Of a stretch of 52,671 nucleotides of DNA, positions 49,366 to 52,671 are shown piece after piece. How positions within the stretch are numbered: position 1 is the stretch's first letter; the number at the start of each line of letters is the position of its first letter. This DNA is from a virus. The stretch lies in IMG/VR virus record IMGVR_UViG_3300042562_000640, positions 1 through 52,671 of that record; one strand, written 5' to 3'. Both the position numbers and the translations under genes were made by a program. A model generated the notes under the pieces. That model worked only from the letters and a program-made list of their open reading frames with translations. It searched no databases and had not been told where the DNA came from.

Positions 49366-50648
49366 GCAAATAAATCCTCAAGTGAAACTGGTGGTTGTGT
49401 GTTAACTGGTTCAGACTCCATATACTTTCCTACATTTCTTTCCCAATCTTCAAAATCAGAAAGATTCTTAACATCAAACAATGTAGCGTATTCATTCTCA
49501 CAGCCTTTTTCTCTACAGAACTTTAAGAACAATTCTTTCGATTCTGTTAAAGCATTGACATCGTGAGTAAAATTATGTACGTTTGTTAAAATAAAAGCAA
49601 GACGTGCTCGCATAATATCAACAAATTTTCCGCCTGCTTCTAAATGAACGCCGACCCCTCGGTTCATTAAGATATGGTATTCTTCAGGAGTATAATTTGT
49701 TCCACATACTGCATTAATTTCTGTAGTAACTGTTCTATAAATGTTAGAATACTCTCTGCCCATTTTTACAGATGTGCCGCCATATGGGGAACCTGCTGCC
49801 TTTTTAGCGAATGAAAAATAAAACAATCCATTATCTAATGACATGGAATGTGTAGTAGAGTCATATGAAATATCAATACCTTCATATAGACCAGATTGAC
49901 TAAAACAAATATAAGGCAGAATGCGACGTAATGCACCTACACCCAATACGTGTAAATGAAATGGTCTAGTATACGGCATCTGTGTAACATAGAATGCTCG
50001 TTTAACGTCTTCTAATTGTCCCATACCCAGAGCAGCCGATCCCATAGCAAGACCACCGATACGATGATGCAATGCCGGAGTAATTTCTTCGAGTACTAAT
50101 TTTGCCCAGCGTGAATATGATTCTTGCGATGAACCCTGCATAATAACAAATGGTCTACATTTGCTACCCATCTTATCGAATGTTTCAATTTGCGATTTTA
50201 CATTCCTGCCCGTTTGTCTTGCATAATCATCAAAATTATCCATGTCTGCATATCTACGCTTAGTATCAATCTTAGATGATACGCCACTTGTAGAAGTTGT
50301 CTTAACAGGAATCTCATCAAACGACATACCAATGTCTGCATATGCACCTTGATTCAAATAAACTTTTTCTCTAACTTCTGGAGTATTTTTTAAACCGCGA
50401 GTAATAATCTGCAAACCTCCAGAGTCAGCATGAATATTATTAATTGAAGCACGAAACTTTTGTAACTTAGGTCCAAAGTTCTTTTCCGTAAATCCATTAT
50501 ACAATAATGAGAATGTGTGGTTGTTTTGTTTATGACATACTTTAGCAATCATGTCAAGCATCATTTCTAATACATCGGGGTCATTACATTGTTCTGCACC
50601 CAGCCGCAAATATGCTGGGCCAGAAATTACGTATTCATATGTTCTCAT
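49362..50648 (-). CDS. TGT/DpdA-like transglycosylase with clamp-binding-type tail
   Basis: The 428-aa protein has TGT-superfamily signatures: NIHADSGGLQI (Asp75), RIGGLAMGSAALG (about 196-208) and YEGIDISYDSTTHS (Asp259, with Asp263 at the expected nucleophile position). The zinc cysteines of tRNA-type TGT are not obvious. DpdA proteins of this superfamily swap guanine in DNA for 7-deazaguanines. The C-terminus is PPVSLEDLFA, matching the gp43 tail LEGLFA. Start and stop are both ATGA-coupled. tRNA rather than DNA as substrate remains possible, but clamp binding would favour DNA. Confidence 0.85.
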   Translation of the reverse strand: MRTYEYVISGPAYLRLGAEQCNDPDVLEMMLDMIAKVCHKQNNHTFSLLYNGFTEKNFGPKLQKFRASINNIHADSGGLQIITRGLKNTPEVREKVYLNQGAYADIGMSFDEIPVKTTSTSGVSSKIDTKRRYADMDNFDDYARQTGRNVKSQIETFDKMGSKCRPFVIMQGSSQESYSRWAKLVLEEITPALHHRIGGLAMGSAALGMGQLEDVKRAFYVTQMPYTRPFHLHVLGVGALRRILPYICFSQSGLYEGIDISYDSTTHSMSLDNGLFYFSFAKKAAGSPYGGTSVKMGREYSNIYRTVTTEINAVCGTNYTPEEYHILMNRGVGVHLEAGGKFVDIMRARLAFILTNVHNFTHDVNALTESKELFLKFCREKGCENEYATLFDVKNLSDFEDWERNVGKYMESEPVNTQPPVSLEDLFA

Positions 50649-52006
50649 GCAAACAGGCTTTCTAATGAAGAAGTGACTTCTTCTTTTGGTATAAAATTAG
50701 GATCTTTAGATAAGTATGTGTCGTTGTCTGTGTAAATTATATTATATTTAGACTTATTTGTCAATATACTTTTGACATCATCTATAGCTAATTGTGATCT
50801 ATTTAGGATTTTAATAAAGTCTGAATATTTGATTTCGGTATAATCATTAATTTTTGCAGAATCAGATCGTGACAAAGATGTTTGAGTGTAACTAGATAAG
50901 AATTTTTTCCATCTATCAGATGTTTGAAAATCCAAATGTTTGATATACTGCAACGCATCATGGTTGCGTTGTTTTCGATCAGCATTATATTCTACTTTTA
51001 ATACTTCGGCAACTTCATTTAACGGTAACCGAATATAATATGCAGGATCAAAATTAGTTACCCATTCAGATTTGTCAATAACAATACAAGGCATATGACC
51101 TAAACATTCAAAAAATGTGAACGGGTAATTTTCTCTTAGTGAAGGGTTAAAGTGAACCTTTGCAGATTTAATAAAGTCAACTTTTTCTTTACCAACAATA
51201 CTAGCTTTAATCTCATAATCGGTAATACCAAGTTCTGCAAGACGAGCTTCAAACTTTTTCTTGCCGTTAGCATTCGTCATAATTTTTGCAGGCAATCCAG
51301 TCTCTTTAATTACTTTTAAAAATGCTTCTGGATTTTTACGATCTTCCCACCGACCAATATATAAGACGCCTTTTCTTTCTGAATAATCACTTGTGAGCAA
51401 TTCTCTTTCAGACATAGGCATACTTAAATGTTCTACATCAACTCCGCCATTATTTTTAATTTCAGTTACATTACGTGCAGATTGTGTGCCAATATAACAA
51501 CTTTCAAGATTCATTAAGTTGTTAAAAAATTCATTACAACTTTCTAAGAATACGCCTTTGAATTTTCTAGTATCACGGAACACCATACTCTCTTCATGCG
51601 TGTAAAATACTACAGGAATGTAACTATTAAGATCAAAACTCAATACTGCGGGCATAGCCTCTAAAGAATTACATACTACCATATCATAGATATTAGTATG
51701 AAAAGCATTCATAACAGCATCACGGAAATTAATCATCTTTTCAAAGTTAATTGAATCAGTAAATGCAAAAGTACCGGTATGATTTTTATATGACAAGGCA
51801 TTTTTCGGAGCAATTAAATTTGCGCCCAATGATTCAACTAATTTTGCAAACTCATTTGTTGTGGGTTTGTCCGTAATAATATCAACCTTCCAGTCAATTT
51901 TATTTGCCATTTCAACAAATCCCTTTGCAAATTGTCCAATCCCACCATGCGGAACAAGGTGTTGATCGCTAATGCAAAACGCAACTCTCTTTTTATAAAG
52001 ACGCAT
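50645..52006 (-). CDS. GT-B glycosyltransferase with clamp-binding-type tail (453 aa)
   Basis: Start at ATG 52006, preceded by GGTGAG. RVAFCISDQHLVPHGGIGQF matches the donor/acceptor Gly-rich loop of GT4-type enzymes; GVLYIGRWEDRKNPEAFLKV and NPSLRENYPFTFFECLGHMP give the C-terminal E-x7-E-like site. The C-terminal 90 residues are extra and end VTSSLESLFA, the same type of tail as gp43 and the TGT-like protein. No signal or membrane helix. I infer a DNA-directed glycosyltransferase at the replication clamp, comparable to T4 alpha-glucosyltransferase, which is also reported to contact gp45. Confidence 0.8.
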   Translation of the reverse strand: MRLYKKRVAFCISDQHLVPHGGIGQFAKGFVEMANKIDWKVDIITDKPTTNEFAKLVESLGANLIAPKNALSYKNHTGTFAFTDSINFEKMINFRDAVMNAFHTNIYDMVVCNSLEAMPAVLSFDLNSYIPVVFYTHEESMVFRDTRKFKGVFLESCNEFFNNLMNLESCYIGTQSARNVTEIKNNGGVDVEHLSMPMSERELLTSDYSERKGVLYIGRWEDRKNPEAFLKVIKETGLPAKIMTNANGKKKFEARLAELGITDYEIKASIVGKEKVDFIKSAKVHFNPSLRENYPFTFFECLGHMPCIVIDKSEWVTNFDPAYYIRLPLNEVAEVLKVEYNADRKQRNHDALQYIKHLDFQTSDRWKKFLSSYTQTSLSRSDSAKINDYTEIKYSDFIKILNRSQLAIDDVKSILTNKSKYNIIYTDNDTYLSKDPNFIPKEEVTSSLESLFA

Positions 52007-52007
52007 A

Positions 52008-52517
52008 TTACTCACCAAGAATTTTAATTAAGTGTTTTGTTTGATGCATCGCATCATCTAAGGCATTATGATACGTACCTTCGCGTTTGTCTTCTGGAAT
52101 CCAATTGAACATTGCTTTAGCAGTTCGGTAACAACGATCATCCCAGCATTTCCAAGGTGGTTCTCTGCCTGTAATGAAGTATGCATTACCTAAAATTGTG
52201 TTATCAAATACAGCACCGTTTCCCCAAATAGGTAAACTCTTAGGGCCAAACCATAACTCAAATTTATCCAATGCTTCTTGCAATGATATATTATTCTTTG
52301 TTAATTCTCGCAAGGCTTCTTTATTTTGTTTAGACCACCATGCAACGGTATCTTTAGAAATATGCATTCCAGCTTCTTTACAGCTAGCAAGATCAATGGT
52401 GCAATAAAATGTATCTACAATTTTACTACCTTCAAATTTTACTGCACCAATTGAACAAATTGCTGCGTGTGATCTTGTTGACATTGTTTCCAAGTCAACC
52501 ATTACATTAATTGTCAT
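52008..52517 (-). CDS. DnaQ-type 3'-5' exonuclease (DexA/Rv2179c-like)
   Basis: The 169-aa nuclease has the DEDD motif set: MVDLETMST (Asp8, Glu10), a [12 protein letters not shown] middle motif and a C-terminal [11 protein letters not shown]. It resembles T4 DexA-like and Rv2179c-type exonucleases. It lies between FolE and the glycosyltransferase, with ATGA coupling to folE and a start-stop near contact to the next gene. Its role in a modification operon could be nucleotide recycling or fork processing. Confidence 0.85.
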   Translation of the reverse strand: MTINVMVDLETMSTRSHAAICSIGAVKFEGSKIVDTFYCTIDLASCKEAGMHISKDTVAWWSKQNKEALRELTKNNISLQEALDKFELWFGPKSLPIWGNGAVFDNTILGNAYFITGREPPWKCWDDRCYRTAKAMFNWIPEDKREGTYHNALDDAMHQTKHLIKILGE

Positions 52518-52671
52518 TTACATCCTTGTCGGGCAATCTGATAAAACTCGTTTCTTACTGCTGGATCATTTTTAAATCCACCACCTAAACGAACTGTTAC
52601 TGTAGAGCTACCTGTGTCTTCAACACCTCTAGATTTTACGCAATAATGTTGAGCATCAATCAAGACTGCAA
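52514..52671 (-). CDS. folE: GTP cyclohydrolase I (FolE), C-terminal part, cut by window edge
   Basis: The minus frame ending at 52514 reads [20 protein letters not shown] then [12 protein letters not shown] and ends GCK. The H-Y-C zinc ligand site and R-G-V-x-D-x-G-S-S-T-V-T segment are the C-terminal signature of FolE. FolE converts GTP to dihydroneopterin triphosphate, the first step of 7-deazaguanine and folate synthesis and the substrate source for QueD. The N-terminus lies beyond the window. Stop overlaps the exonuclease start. Confidence 0.9.
   Translation of the reverse strand, partial: AVLIDAQHYCVKSRGVEDTGSSTVTVRLGGGFKNDPAVRNEFYQIARQGCK

Overview
The window is a stretch of a T4-like (Straboviridae-type or marine and freshwater T4-superfamily) phage genome. 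The evidence is a nearly complete T4 replication and recombination set in T4-like operons: gp41 helicase, UvsX, gp43 polymerase, RegA, gp62/gp44 clamp loader, gp45 clamp and gp46/gp47 nuclease. T4-type late promoters (TATAAATA) and many tightly overlapping ATGA gene junctions support this. The DNA is AT-rich. The host was probably a Gram-negative proteobacterium: an IscU of beta/gammaproteobacterial type, an LpxH-like enzyme, a phasin-like protein and LPS-sugar genes all point that way. The host assignment is inference.

Layout. 1-7333 (minus): small T4-like conserved genes, gp41, a small gene, uvsX, a secreted nuclease and gp43. 7441-16358 (plus): one late-promoter unit with an RCC1-repeat protein, two large secreted low-complexity proteins and a string of membrane micro-proteins. 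It continues with a DUF4337 protein, a three-gene Fe-S assembly cassette (IscU, IscA, ErpA), an LpxH-like phosphoesterase and a glycosyltransferase. 16355-19490 (minus): a D,D-peptidase with an apparent frameshift, a periplasmic protein, a tRNA(CAU), small conserved genes, Hsp20, a phasin-like protein and a structured leader RNA. 19495-22939 (minus): regA, 62, a membrane protein, 44, an FkbM-like gene and 45. 23010-38855 (minus): a 19-gene nucleotide-sugar and glycosyltransferase operon. 38952-42436 (minus): a MoxR/CobS-like AAA+ protein and a CobT-like VWA protein. 42499-52671 (minus): a coiled-coil protein, peptide deformylase, gp46, gp47, then QueD, GalE, a glycosyltransferase, a T-fold-like protein, a TGT/DpdA-like transglycosylase, a second glycosyltransferase, a DnaQ-type exonuclease and FolE running off the right edge.

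How they work together. The right-hand block looks like a 7-deazaguanine DNA-modification pathway: FolE and QueD make the precursor and a TGT/DpdA-like enzyme inserts it. The most striking observation is that the transglycosylase and the adjacent GT-B glycosyltransferase both end in a short peptide (SLEDLFA and SLESLFA) matching the C-terminal tail of this phage's own DNA polymerase (TLEGLFA). In T4 and RB69 the polymerase tail binds the gp45 sliding clamp. This suggests modification, possibly including sugar addition, tethered to the replication clamp. The glycan operon encodes GDP-sugar steps (Gmd, Fcl/ColC, ColD-like, GT10 fucosyltransferase-like). It also encodes a [2Fe-2S] E1-type 3-dehydrase with a split YerE/acetolactate-synthase-like TPP enzyme, consistent with 3,6-dideoxy or branched sugars. 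The phage's Fe-S cassette could support that Fe-S enzyme.
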